From the NCBI GenBank assembly GCA_025458545.1, contig JALOSH010000003.1, positions 1 through 24,464 on the forward strand: a stretch of DNA of 24,464 bases, given 5' to 3'. The translations under genes and the position numbers were made by a program. Below are positions 8,852 to 19,900 of this stretch, one piece after another. Origin of the DNA: Hydrogenophaga sp. (lineage in GTDB: Bacteria; Pseudomonadota; Gammaproteobacteria; Burkholderiales; Burkholderiaceae). Numbering within the stretch: the first letter of the stretch is position 1; each line of letters opens with the position of its first letter. The notes under the pieces are model-generated. The model ran no database searches and had not been told where the DNA came from. It saw nothing but the letters and a program-made list of their open reading frames with translations.

Positions 8852-10903
8852 TCAGAGCGGTCCACGGAAGGTGTTGAGGCGGGCGTTGAAGGCTTCGAGC
8901 TGCGGCGCGAAATGCCGGGTCGGGTCCTGCAGCAGCACGTCGAGCCGGGCTTCCAGCGGCTCGGCCTGGCCAAAGCCGATCTCGTCGAGCAAGCTGCCCG
9001 AGAGCGCCAGACTGCCCATGACCGACTGCACCACCTGCAGGTTCAGGCCCTTGGCACTCGCCACCACGGCGGCGTCCAGGCCGGGCAGCCTCTCGCGCAC
9101 CGCCAGCAGCCCGGTCGGGTCGCGCAGCGCGCCGAGGCGACCACCCTGCATCAGGTCGCCAAAGGTTTGTGTTCCGAAGCTGGCGAGCACGCGCGGCATG
9201 AGCAACATGGCGCGCGGGTTGAGCAGCTCGGGCAAGGCACCGAAGGCCAAACGCTGCCCGATCAGGCGGCCGAACAGCGCGGTGTCGACCGACAGCCGAC
9301 CGTCGCGCCGCCAGTGCATGAGATCGAGCGCGAAACGCGGGTCGCCCAGGGCCATCAGGCGCCCGATCTCGAAGGCCGCCGCGTAACCCAGGTTTTCCAG
9401 GCCGGTGGCGGGATCGAGTCGACGCGCCTGGTCGGCGCTGTGGTACGGCCCGCTGCGCTCGCGCGCCACGCCCACCGGCGTGAGCGGGCCTCGGTACCAG
9501 GCGATGGTTTGCTCGCCGTCGCGCGTCAGGTGCTGCAGGGGCACGTGCCCGCTGTCCAGCGCGGCGCGCCAGACCGCCGCGCCGGTGCTGCCGGGCGCCT
9601 GGGCCAGCGAAGGCGGCATGCCGAGCATGGCCACACCGCCGTTGCGGGGCAGGGCCTGCATGATGGACTCGAAGTCGCCGCCCTCGCGGCATTCAAAACT
9701 CCACTGCGCCAGCATGAACAGCCGCACCTTGGGAATGAGGAACTTCACGGCCATGGATTCAGCTCGCCCGGTCAGTCGCCCCTGCGTGTCGGAGAGCTGG
9801 CTCCAGTGGCTGGCGTGGGCCGGTTGCTTGAAACCGCTGGTGCTGGTGGTCTTGGTGGTGTCGGTCTTCTGGAACCGCTGCGGCTGTTGCGCCGCATCGG
9901 CGATGGGCGCCCTTGTGCCGCGCTGCTGGAACGGCTGAGCCGACGGCGCCTGCGAGCCGCTGCCCTGCCACTGGTAAGCCGAGCCGGTGCTCTGCATGTG
10001 GTCGAGCAGCACCTGGTCGATCACCGCCTGCGACAGGCCCGGGTCGTCCACCAGGACCTGGCCGCGCCAGCGTTCGATCTTGTCGGCGAACTCGGCGAGG
10101 CGCGGTCGGTCCAGGTCGGCCGCGGTGAACTCGGCGGCTTCGGCCTCGGTGGGCAGAAAAGCCTGTGTTCCTTCCAGCGAGACCAGACAGGCTTCGTACT
10201 GCTTGCCGGGCTCGGGCAGGCGGTTGCCCACGACCACGGCGAACCAGCCGTCGTCGTCCATGCCCATGAGCTCCTTGTCTTCGGTGTTGACCTGGCGCAC
10301 GTGGGTGAGCAGCGGGATTTCGCTGGCCATGGGCGCGATGTCCTTGAACAGGTCCAGTGGCAGCTCCAGGCCCATGCAGGGCAGGCTGCGCACGGCGTCG
10401 GGCACATCGGGCAGATCCAGCTGGGGCGAACCGGCACCACCGGCGCCGTCCAGCACGTCCGCCACGGTGCAAGGCGAAAGCGTGGTGGCTTCGCCTTTTT
10501 CGAACAGCAGCACCGCCAGCCAGGGCGCGTCGCTGCCGGGCGCGAGCGAGCGTTCCCAGGGCAGGGTGCGCCGCCGCAGCACGATCATGGGCAGGCGCGA
10601 CACATAACTGCCCACGCCGTTGGTGGGCGGGAACACCGCGTGGATCATGGACGGGTCGAGCGTGAAGCGCGGCGCATCGATGGCGAAGGGGTAATTGCGC
10701 TCGCCGGGCAGGGGCTTGCTGCCGTTGTCCAGGCGGGTGGTCACATCGCGCGCCGGATCGGACACCGGCGGTTCGACCCGCACGGTCTTGGTCAGCTCGT
10801 GCGCCACGCGCAGCGAATACTCGCCCGCCGGCAGCGCGGGGCGGCAGGCGGCGTGCAGGATCACGGCGCCGCGCGGAGGGGGTGCAGGCAGGGAGGTGGC
10901 CAT
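8852..10903 (-). CDS. Uncharacterised protein (683 aa) of the cluster
   Basis: The start is ATG 10903, preceded by TGAGGCAACAC in which the giant gene's stop supplies the TGAGG ribosome site. An upstream extension of the frame to 11089 overlaps the giant gene and reads as shadow sequence, so it is rejected. The N-terminal region (residues 1-110) is strand-rich (GEYSLRVAHELTKTVRVEPP). About residues 120-270 contain PWLAVLLFEKGE, LLTHVRQVNTEDKEL and DGWFAVVVGNRLPEPGKQYE. A glutamine/serine/threonine-rich linker follows (around QPQRFQKTDTTKTTSTSGFK). The C-terminal half is helical, with LGYAAAFEIGRLMALGDPRF and ALDLMHWRR. There is no signal peptide, membrane helix or known catalytic motif. The two-part layout with a flexible middle suggests a structural or adaptor protein, but no function can be assigned. 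Similar blocks occur, as far as I recall, in hypothetical proteins of actinobacteria and cyanobacteria; this needs a profile search. Confidence 0.88.
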   Translation of the reverse strand: MATSLPAPPPRGAVILHAACRPALPAGEYSLRVAHELTKTVRVEPPVSDPARDVTTRLDNGSKPLPGERNYPFAIDAPRFTLDPSMIHAVFPPTNGVGSYVSRLPMIVLRRRTLPWERSLAPGSDAPWLAVLLFEKGEATTLSPCTVADVLDGAGGAGSPQLDLPDVPDAVRSLPCMGLELPLDLFKDIAPMASEIPLLTHVRQVNTEDKELMGMDDDGWFAVVVGNRLPEPGKQYEACLVSLEGTQAFLPTEAEAAEFTAADLDRPRLAEFADKIERWRGQVLVDDPGLSQAVIDQVLLDHMQSTGSAYQWQGSGSQAPSAQPFQQRGTRAPIADAAQQPQRFQKTDTTKTTSTSGFKQPAHASHWSQLSDTQGRLTGRAESMAVKFLIPKVRLFMLAQWSFECREGGDFESIMQALPRNGGVAMLGMPPSLAQAPGSTGAAVWRAALDSGHVPLQHLTRDGEQTIAWYRGPLTPVGVARERSGPYHSADQARRLDPATGLENLGYAAAFEIGRLMALGDPRFALDLMHWRRDGRLSVDTALFGRLIGQRLAFGALPELLNPRAMLLMPRVLASFGTQTFGDLMQGGRLGALRDPTGLLAVRERLPGLDAAVVASAKGLNLQVVQSVMGSLALSGSLLDEIGFGQAEPLEARLDVLLQDPTRHFAPQLEAFNARLNTFRGPL

Positions 10904-10911
10904 GTGTTGCC

Positions 10912-13900
10912 TCAAGCTTGGATGAATTGCAGCCGCAGACCACCGGTGGCCGACAGCGGCCCGTCTTCCACCAGCGCATCGAGATCGGCCTCGACCAGCA
11001 GCGGCACCCAGACCGGGGGCGGCGCCTGAAAGCCCAGCACCCCGGCCATGCTCCAGGCGGTGCTGAAAGCTTGCGCGATCACGATCCACGGCGCGTTGAC
11101 GTCGGTCTTGAGTACCTCGTAGACGAGCAGGGTGCGCTGGCCGGCCACCAGCACCACCGGCTCTTCGGACAGCACAGCGTTCTGGGCCGACAGGCCGAAG
11201 GTGCTGGCGAGATCCCCCGCCGCCGCCTCCGGTCCTTCGTCGATCACCACCGCCACGGTGCGCACGCCCATGGGCAGCAAGGTCTGCAAGCCGGTCTGGC
11301 GCGCGACCGCCTCGTGGGCGCGCACGCAGCCGCGACGCGCCAGCGGCCCCGCCGCCGCCGACAGGCGCAGCAAGGCACCACGCGCCAACAGGGTGGTGTC
11401 GCCCAGTGCCACCAGTTCGTTGTGCGACTGCCAGCCGACCACCGGCACCGCGTGGGTGGCTTCTTCGAGCGTGACCGACCCCAGACCCGGCACCCGCTGC
11501 GCCGTGCGCACCCGGCCCAGGCCGGTCACCGCCACGGTGGCGCTCCCCACCGGCAGGGCCAGTCGGGCGTCGCCCACGGTTTCCAGGTCCAGCAGCGGCT
11601 CGCCGCCCCGGTCCAGCACCGTGGTGCGGGCCGCGCCCTCACCGCGCAGCCACAGCACCGGCGGCGCGCCCTCCGTGTCGCGGGTGGGCAGGACAAAACG
11701 CAGGGTGCTGCCGGGATCGAGCGGCGCGCCCCGGGCGGCGGTGCCCAGGTGGGTCAGGTGGGTGGCGATCACCGGCTGCCCGGCAGCGCCCAGCGCGGCG
11801 CGGCCCAGGCTGTCGAGCCAGGCGGTTTCGCGCCGGGTGTTGGCGCTGGAGCGCACCACCTTGGGCGCGGCCATGGCCAGCCCGGTGGGGCGCACCTCGG
11901 TCGCGGCGCCCTGCATCAGCACCGCCGCGCCCTCCATGGGCTCGTCGAGCAGGCGGGCCATTTGTGGGCTGTCCAGCCGCAGCGCATTGTCGAACCGGCG
12001 CGACACGGTGGTGCGGATGCTGGCCGATCCCGCCAGCGTGGGCTCGACGCGCTGGCGGATCACCGCGTCGAGCACCGGCACGATGCGTTGGCGCTGCGGC
12101 CCAGGGTCTTCGACCGGCGGGACGGTCTGGGTCGGCACCTCGGTCACGGCCTCGGCGGCCAGGCCCTCGTGCAGCGAACGGATCAACGGCGGCGCGTTGC
12201 GACGGCCCTTGCGGAAGCTGCCGCGCGGCATGACATCGCCTGCGCGCTGCGACGCTTTGACGCGCACGCCCTCTTGCGACAGCGCCTGCAGCGTGGCGCT
12301 GCGGCGCTCGCTCCAGGCCACGCTGTTGAGCACCGTCTGCTGCGCCTGCCACAGCACCTGACTGCCCTGGCTGGCGTAGCGGTCGAGTTCGAGCGCGGCC
12401 TCGGCCACCTGCACCACCACCCCACGCAAGCGCAGCTCGCGGCCGAAGGGCAGCGGGTGGTCGACCACGCTGTACTCCAGCAACTGCTCCCAGGGAATGA
12501 CGCCGGTGGAGTCGAGCAGCGCCGGGTCGATGGCGGCCACCAGCTGCGTGCCGGTGTAACCCGGGATCACGCTGCGGCTGGGCTGGCCGAGGTCGGTGTC
12601 CCACAGCGCTCGCGGCACGTTGCTGCTGAGCGCTTCGCGCCAATGGAACCGGTGAGTGACATCGACCCCCGCCTGGTTCAGCACCCGCACCACGTGCACG
12701 CTGTCGACACCGCTGATCTGCATCGGCTTGATGTCGATGTCGAGCTTGTGGCGGTTGCCCGCGGTGAGCGTGCCGCTGCCCAGGCGCACCTCGCTGGCGC
12801 CGAGGAAGGTCTCGGTGCGGATCGCGAACTCGGGCAACACCGACCACGGCCCGGTGGCCGGGCTGCCACTGACCAGGCCGCGCTCGATGTGGCCGGCGAA
12901 CAGTTTCTCGTCTTCCGGTGGCAGCAGCGTGGTGCGGAACTCGTCCCACGAAACCGCTTCCACCGGGATCACGCGCGCCGCACCGAACGGGATGGTGATG
13001 CTGATGATGAACACGTCGATGGTGACTTCGCCACCGATCTCCGGCCCCCAGACGATCAGCGAAGCCCCGACCTCGGCCTTGACCCGGCCGAGGAAGGTGT
13101 CGACCGAGACCCCGATGGAGATGCCAATCTCGACCTCGAACCAGAACGGCCGCCACTTGATGTACATGTTGGCCCAGGCGCGGAACCAGGCCCGGACGTC
13201 ACCGCTGTCGTACACCGCCTCCAACAGACCACCGGCCATGACCTCGCGCGGCGTGAGCGCGAAGTAGGCCTCGCCCTTGATGTAGATGCTGCTGGAGACG
13301 CGCCAGTTGAAACCCAGGCGCGGCACCACCGGGTAGTGGTCGGGCGGTGTGTAGCGCGGGTGGTAGCCGCCGATGGTGATGACGAAGTCGCCTGCGTGTT
13401 CGCCAGCGAACCAGACGAAGAAGGCGAAGCCACCGGTGAGGCGGCAGTCGCGCGAGAGCACCCAGGAGTTGTCGGTCAGGCGCGCTTCGACCGAGATCAC
13501 GCCTTCGATGGTGGAGAAGCGCGCCTTGAGCGCCAGCTCCACGCTCACCAGCGGCACGGCGGGCGGCAGCTCGAAGCGCGACATGCCGAGCAGGCCGATC
13601 TCCAGCCCGCGGTTGAGCAGCACGTAGAGCAGGGCTTGCGACTGGACCAGGGAGAACGAGGTGAACTTGAGCCCGGCGGCGAACCAGTAGCTGCCGCGCT
13701 CCATGGGCACCGCGTCGCCCATGGTGTGCAGAAAATCCATGGGCGACGCGGTGACGGCAGACGTGTCGCTCATGGCCTTCACCAGCGGGAAGTCTGGCAG
13801 GCCTTCGATGGGCGGCACCACCAGGCCGCGGTTGTAGCCAAAGCCACCGGCCAGGCCGGTGATGAAGAAGAACGGAGGGCCGCCAATCGGGATGCCGATG

Positions 13901-16900
13901 ACCAGGAACACGAACAGCGAAGGGTCGCCGTCGACCACACCGTAGGAGCCCAGCGCCACGAAGCTCATGCCGCCGACCTCGATCAGCAAGAAGCCGTCGT
14001 AGCGCACGTCGGGGCCAGGGATGTCCACCTCCAGCAAACCGCCGCCAATGCGGATACCGCCGCCGTCGTAAGCCACGGCCAGGCCGCGCAGGCCCAGCGC
14101 CCATTTGCTCAGATCGTCGATGTCGCCGAAGGGAATGGTGAGCGAGAGATCGTCCACACCCACCGACAGCCCGGCCAGCGAGACGCCGCCGTCGAGCAGG
14201 ATCGCGCCCTTGAGGTCGGGGCCACCGATCCAGCGCACACCAATTTGCTGGATGCTGACCGGCCCGAAGGTGCGCTGGATCGGGAACCAGACCTCGTTGC
14301 GCCCAGGCGTGTCGCCGAGTTCCAGCCAGAACTCTTCGACATAGGCGGCGCGCACGGAAAACTTCGGGTTCACCGGCGCGCTCTCGCCGCCGCTGCCGCT
14401 CATGAGCGAGGCGGCCACCGGGTTGCTGTCGGAGGTGCCCAGCGGGATGGCGATGCCGTCCAGATCGCCGTAGGCGCCGAAATCCACCGTGGGCGCGCTG
14501 CCATTGAGCGGCACCTTCAGGCTCAGATAGAGCAGGGTCTCGACACCGCCGAGTTGGAAACCGCTGAGGTCGAACAGCGGCTCGTCGGCACGCCCGCTCA
14601 GGTCCAGACCCACACCCGCGAGCGTGATGACGGGTTCGATGCCGTAGCGCTGATCGCCCGGCCCCGTGTCTTTGAGGAGCAGCAGCGAGAAACCCGCGCC
14701 GGCATCGGCCGGGCCGCCAGCGGCTTCAATCCAGTCGGTCTCGCCGCCGATGCGGATGATGATTTCCGGGTCTTCGGCCACCACGATGCGGGGCAGGCGC
14801 AGGCGCAGGCCGTAGTAGCGCGGGAAGGTGGCGCCCGACTGTTGCAGGTAGAGACCACCGTCCACCTCTTCGTCGGCACCAAAAGCCACGATGGGCGTGC
14901 TGCCCAGACCCGAGACCAGGGTGGAGAGCGCCGCGCCCACCAGACGCTCGACCAGCTTGAGCGGGTTCTCCACATCGTCGAGCAGGTGGTCGATGGGCAC
15001 GAGGTTGAAACCGGTGCCGTCGGCCTCCAGCAGACCGGCGGCGATCAGCACCTCGCCCGCGCGCACCGTGCCACCGCTGGCATGGCCCTGGAGCAGGTTG
15101 CTGTTGAGCCAGCCGGTCACTTCGGTCGTGTCCAGCAGCGTCTCCACCGCCACCGGCACCAGCACGCGGCGCGCGAGCTGCAGCAACGCGTCTTCCATCG
15201 TGCCCTCGTCCACGCCGAAGAACGGCGTGGGCAGCAGTCGGACCACGAAGTCGGGCGAGCCGCTTTCGTCGCCCAGCGGGTACAGCTCCAGCCGGGGCGG
15301 TGTGGCGCCGAACGCCAGCCGGATCAGCGGCCGGATGGACACACCACCGGGCTCGATCACGCCTTCGTCCACACTGGCTTCGATGGACACCGCCACGGCG
15401 GGGACCAGGTTCTGGCCCTCGCTGCCGCTGTCGGGCAGGCCCACCGCCAGATCGCCCGACAAGGTGACCGGGCCGAGGTCCACGTCGAGCTCGACCACCA
15501 GACCAATGCTGCCACTGCCCGTGTGACCCAGCGCCAGGGCCACAGGCGAGCCAGCGGGCTGGAAGCGCAGCGCGCCCGCCGGGGTGGAAAAGCCCACGCC
15601 CGCCGCTCCGGGAATGAGGCCAAACAGCGCACCCACCGAGGCCGGTGCGTTGGCCACCGAAAGCCGGTCGCGCAGCCACGACACGGGCGAGTTCGCCACC
15701 CGCTCCAGGTGCGCCACGGTGTCGATCTGCAGCGTGGCGGCGGCGTTGCGCAGGTGGGTGATGAAGGCCTGCACCGCCGCGTCACCGGTCGCGCTGATGG
15801 CCTGCAGCGCGCCGTCGATCAGCGTGGGCAGCAGGCGCAGGGCCTGGTCGCCAAGGGCATCGGCGCTGAAGCCGGTGAACGGCAGCAGGCGGATCGGCGC
15901 GTCTTCGGGGCCCAGCGCGAGCGTGAACGCATCGTTCACCACCCCGGCCTGCACCACCAGCCGACCCCAGGGACTGCCGGCGGGCAAGGGCGCTGCCAGG
16001 CTGAGGCTGCCACCGGCACCCATGCCGCCGTTCGGCGCCCAGCCGAGCTGGAACCCGCCGCCCAGGGTGACACCACCGTCCATGGCGATGGGGGCGGTGG
16101 TCTGCAGCTCCAGCCGGGCCTGCGGCAACGACACCAGGCGCAAACGCAGGTTCAGCGGCAGCGCCACATCACCCGCTGCATCGGTCAGGCCGAAGCTGTC
16201 GAACAGGCTGCGCAACAAGCCGGTGACGCGTGCCGGGTCCAGCTCCAGGCCGTTGCCTGCTGCGTTGGCGCGGAACAGCGTGTCGCCCGATTGCAGCCAG
16301 CCCAACGGATCGGCCACCAGGCGCACCAGGTTCCGCACCCGCGCGCGTTCGGCGCCGACGGTTTGCGTCGCCAGCCCGAGGGCCTGCAGCACCGGCGCGA
16401 TCTGGGGCACGCGCGGCAGCAGCAGGTGGTCGAGCAGCGCGCTGGCCAGGGTGCTGAGCGTCAGGCTCGGCAGCAGCGCGCCGAGCCGCGCGGGCAGGTC
16501 GGGCGGCAGCGGCACCAGGGGCAGCTCGGCATAGGGCGCGGTGCGCGTGCCATCGCTGAAGTCCAGCGCGAGGGACCAGCGTGGCGTGGCGGGCACCTGC
16601 ATTTGCAGGCGCAAACCCGTCACCACCGCGTCGGGCTGCAGGCGCAGGTTCACCTGCAGGCTGCCGTTGGCCAGGTTCAGGCCGATGTCGCCGCGCACCG
16701 AAAACGCACCCGCCAGCCGGAAGGCCGCGCCGTCCAGCCGCAGCGCCACCGACCCCAGCGCCTCGACCCGCAGGGCCACACCGGCCCCGAGCCCCCGCTC
16801 CACGACCGGGCTGCCCACATCGCTCACACCGAGCAGACCGCGCAGGCGGTTGAGCAGGTCGGCGCGCCAGCTCGCCTGGTTCAACAAGGGCACCAGCCGG

Positions 16901-19900
16901 GCCGCGACCCAGGCGGCGGGATCGCGCAGCAGTTCGAGCCAGGCACCCAGCCGCGGCACCGCACCGCGCGCGCTCGGCTCCAGCAGCCCCACCGCCTGCA
17001 ACAAGGCGCGCAGCGCGCGCCAGCCGGCATCGTCGCCAGCCTGCTCGGCCAGCAGGCGCGAGAGGTCGGTGCTGGCCAGGCCGAGCACCGTGCGCAACCG
17101 CGCCATCAACTCGTCGCGCAGCGCTGCCACCGGCAGCACGCGGGCCAGGGCGCGCTGGAGCCAGGCCTGGGCATCGGCCAGCAGCGAGGCCCAGCCGTCC
17201 GGGTGCAGGGCGTAGCCACCGCTGTCGTCGGCTGCGCCGTCCACCCGCCGCCGGGTCAGCTCCAGGCTGGCGAGCAGGCGCGCGATGGCCTGCACACCGC
17301 TGTCCAGCCCTGGGCCTGTGGTCAGCTGCGCGAGCAGCGCGTCCAGCGCGGGCACCAGCACATCGTCGGGCGTCCAGGGGCCGGTGTCACCCACGCGGCG
17401 CAACGTGGCCAAGGCCTGCTCCACGCCGTCGACCGCTGCGTCGAACAGGCGCACGGTGGGCACGATGCCGGTTTCGGTGATCTCGCAACCCAGCTCGGCG
17501 CGGCGCACACGCACCCGCGTGGCCGCACCGCCGACCAGCCAGCCGCCCTCTCGCCACAGGTCGGCCTGCAGCACCAGGCGCGGCAGCTGGCGGCTGTGGG
17601 CCCCGGCGGCCACGCGCACGCGGGCGATGTCCAGCCGCGCGTGGGTGCGCAGCTTGAGCGCGCCCTCGGCGGCGCGCGGCACCGGCGCCAGCGCCAGGCC
17701 AAAACCGATGTGCGAGACCGGCGCGCGCGCGGCCTGCGCGGCCCGCCACTGGGCGGCGCGGGTGGCGATGGCGCTGCCCAGTTCGGCGGCCAGCGTCTGG
17801 CCGGGCAGGCGCAGCGCTATGGCATGGCCCGGCACGCCAGTCGGCAGGCTCAGGCCGCCCACCGGCGCGAAGGCCTGCGTCGGCCAGGCCTGGAACAGCC
17901 CAGCGGGCGTGCGCTCGCGGATGAAGCCCCACAACGCGTCCAGCGCCGCACCCAGCGCGCCACCCAGCGGCAGGCTGGCGCGCAAACGCTGCAGCGCCGA
18001 CAAGGCTTCGGCCAACGGCGGATTGGCCAGCCAGGGCAGGGGCGAGCCTGCGTGTGGTGTGCCCACGGTGATGAGACCCCGCACCAGCGGAGCCAGCCCG
18101 GCGCGCTGCAACGCAGCGCGCGCCGCCAGGCCGCTGGCCGAATGGGCAATGACGGTGATGCGCTGGCCCGGCTGCAGTTGTGCGATGCGTTGCAGCAAGC
18201 GCACCACCTGCTCGGCCTGGCTGTCGCTGCCCACCGGTGCGTCCAGCGGCACGGCGCGGGCCGCGGGCAACACACCAGGCGCGCCGTTCCACACCGCGAG
18301 TTCGGCCACGGTGAGGCGGGCCGACACCAGGCTGAGGGTGCTGACCGCCGCCGGTGCCACGCCCTCGGCGCGGAAGCTGAAGCTGGCCGATCCGCCACCC
18401 AGCACGGCCTGCACCGGCGCCCAGGCAGACCCGTTGGCAAAAGGCGCTGTGAGCAGCAGCACCGGTCCGGTGTTGGCCGCGTCCCAGAGCAGCAACTGGC
18501 GCCGCAGCTCGGCCGCCACGCTGGCTTGGGCCAGCGCTTGCACATGGTCGGCCGCGAGCGGCGCCGCCGGGGCCGACCAGCCACTGGCGGCGGGTGGGGT
18601 CTGGCTGGCCGTGAGCAGCAGGCCGTCGCTGGTACGCAAAAAGTCTTCGAGCGCGCGCAGGCCATTGCCCAGTGACGCGGGCAGCACGCCCGACAGTGCG
18701 CCGGTCACACCCTGATCGAGCCGGGCCAGGACATCGAGCACCGGTGCCAACTGTTCGGCGCTCAGATCATCCAACGCACCGAGGTCGCGCAGAGCGGGCG
18801 CCAACGCGGCCAGGGCCACGCCCAGCGCATCGCCCGCGGGCGGGCCGTCGGGGTCGAGCCAGACCAGGCCCTGCACGCCGCGCGCCGACGGGGCGCGCAG
18901 GCCGATGGCGTAGGGCGCGTCGAAACGGCCCGCGCCGTCCACCGTGAAAGGCAGGTCCTGGAGGCTGGGCAGGGCCAGCGGCGCGTCGGTGTCGGCCGCG
19001 GGGATTGCGCCGTCGTCGAACACCACGTCGGGAAACCGGTCCAGGTCGCCCAGCGCTGCTTCAAAGCTGAGCAGTTCGCCCGCCCGACTGCGCACCGGCG
19101 CGATGCCTTGCAGCGCCAGCCCGAGCCAGCGCAGCAGCGGCAGCGCGTGGCGCGGGTTGGACAGCACGGTCGCGATGTGTGCCCGCAGCACCGGCAGCGG
19201 GTCGGCGAAGAAGGCGCCCCAGTCGGCCGGTTGCAGACGGGGAAAATCGTCGGGCAGGGTGAGCGCATCGGGGTCGCCGCGCCAGCCCGGCAAGGCGATG
19301 CCGGGGTCGCCGGGTAACAGGCCCAGCAAAGCCGAAAGACCGAAACCGGCGGGGCCGCCGTGTTCCAGCATGAGGTGGCCCAGCAGGTACTGCACCAGTT
19401 CGGCCACTGCATCGCGTGGAGCGCTGCCCACTGTAGTGCCCAAAGCCCCGCCGAGGTCGGCAGCGGCCAGGTTCCAGCCCGCCAGCCCGTTCGCGTCCAG
19501 CACCAGATCGGGCAGGCTCAGGGCCCGGCTGGCGTCCAGCCATTGGGCGCTCGGCGCGTCCAGCGCCACCCGCCAGCCCAGGCCACTGGACTGGCGCCAG
19601 TCCAGCCCCGCCGACAGGGCTTGCGCGCCCACCACCAGTCCCCCGAGCGATGGGGTTTGCAGGCCGCCGTGCAGCCGCAGGTCGGCGCGCAAGGCGGGCA
19701 GCCAGGCGGCCTGGGCCATGTCGGCGGTGGCCAGGTCCAGATGCAGCAGTTCGGCCACGGCGGCGAACGACATCTGCAGCGCATCGACTTGCAGCGCACG
19801 CGGCTCCAGCGCCAGCGCCAGCCGCAGCTGGGGCCGCGCGCCGACCAGTGCGGTCTGCGCGCGCAGCACCACGGCGCCAGCATCGGTGGCCCCCAGCTCC

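Noticed and set aside
7172..11029. A plus-strand open frame of about 1,285 codons antisense to the 353- and 683-aa genes
   Set aside because: It crosses three real genes, has shadow-type composition and lacks any conserved block.
10904..11089. N-terminal extension of the 683-aa protein
   Set aside because: The added residues overlap the giant gene out of frame and are Arg/Gly-rich; ATG 10903 has its own ribosome site.
10882..18675. A plus-strand open frame of about 2,600 codons antisense to the giant gene
   Set aside because: Its product is Arg/His/Gln/Gly-rich low-complexity sequence with no domain. It arises because GC-rich third positions of the minus-strand gene remove stops from the opposite strand. 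The minus-strand frame has coherent beta and helical patterns and a recognised family region.
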